Of a DNA stretch of 5,004 nucleotides, positions 4,974 through 5,004 are shown piece after piece. The stretch's first letter is position 1. Each line of letters opens with the position of its first letter. Made by a program: the position numbers and the translations under genes. The notes under the pieces are model-generated. The model saw nothing but the letters and a program-made list of their open reading frames with translations. It searched no databases and was not told the DNA's origin. Source of the DNA: an uncultured Blautia sp. (GTDB lineage Bacteria > Bacillota > Clostridia > Lachnospirales > Lachnospiraceae); assembly GCA_937893675.1 (NCBI GenBank), contig CALBGI010000058.1, forward strand, positions 1 through 5,004. Reading direction: 5' to 3'.

Positions 4974-5004
4974 TTTACTACAACTGAATATGGCACTACT
5001 TGGC

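Noticed and set aside
4757..4996. 79-codon minus-strand open frame opposite the stalk gene
   Set aside because: Arises from the low-complexity Pro-rich coding sequence on the other strand; Gly/Ser/Pro-rich translation with no recognisable domain.
4990..5004. Possible start (ATG, MALLG...) of a further + strand gene at the window end
   Set aside because: Only five codons are visible and there is no clear Shine-Dalgarno sequence upstream, so it cannot be supported from this window.
1..5004. CRISPR array, tRNA or rRNA gene
   Set aside because: No regularly spaced repeats with unique spacers and no tRNA or rRNA signature sequences were seen on either strand.

Overview
The window looks like part of an integrative or conjugative element from a low-to-mid GC Gram-positive (Bacillota, probably a gut Clostridia such as Oscillospiraceae or Lachnospiraceae). 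Reasons: strong AGGAGG-type ribosome binding sites, Rho-independent hairpins with U tracts, and pilus/secretion-type membrane proteins (DUF4320-like and DUF6550-like by recall, not by search) that are familiar from clostridial conjugative elements. Host identity is an inference.

Layout. Bases 1-50 hold the last 15 codons of a + strand gene with a hydrophobic tail, followed by a perfect 13-bp-stem terminator (61-102). Next is a minus-strand bicistron (1731 down to 129): abiEi, a winged-helix antitoxin/repressor, overlapping by 20 bp abiEii, a nucleotidyltransferase toxin. This is a type IV toxin-antitoxin / abortive infection module. A 295-bp divergent intergenic region (1732-2026) carries a good minus-strand promoter, an inverted repeat over that promoter (candidate AbiEi operator), and a + strand promoter for the next gene. 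That gene (2027-3223) is a complete AAA_15/AAA_21-type ATPase of the kind found in RloA/AbiLi/PARIS defence systems. It has no recognisable effector gene behind it. Bases 3224-3361 hold three copies of a TTGG(C/T)ACA motif, a possible extended -10 promoter and a second terminator hairpin. From there to the end run three + strand genes for small exported or membrane-anchored proteins: two with an N-terminal NERGE motif plus one hydrophobic helix (TadE/pseudopilin-like architecture), and one with a membrane anchor and a Pro/Asp/Glu-rich stalk.

Interpretation. The AbiE operon and the ATPase, together about 3.1 kb between two terminators, look like defence cargo set between genes of the element's transfer or pilus-like machinery. 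The AbiE genes are visibly more AT-rich than the first gene after the cargo. The most interesting points are the partnerless ATPase divergently paired with AbiE, the operator-like repeat at the abiE promoter, and the unclear start of the first gene after the cargo, where a good Shine-Dalgarno sequence points to an ATT codon.
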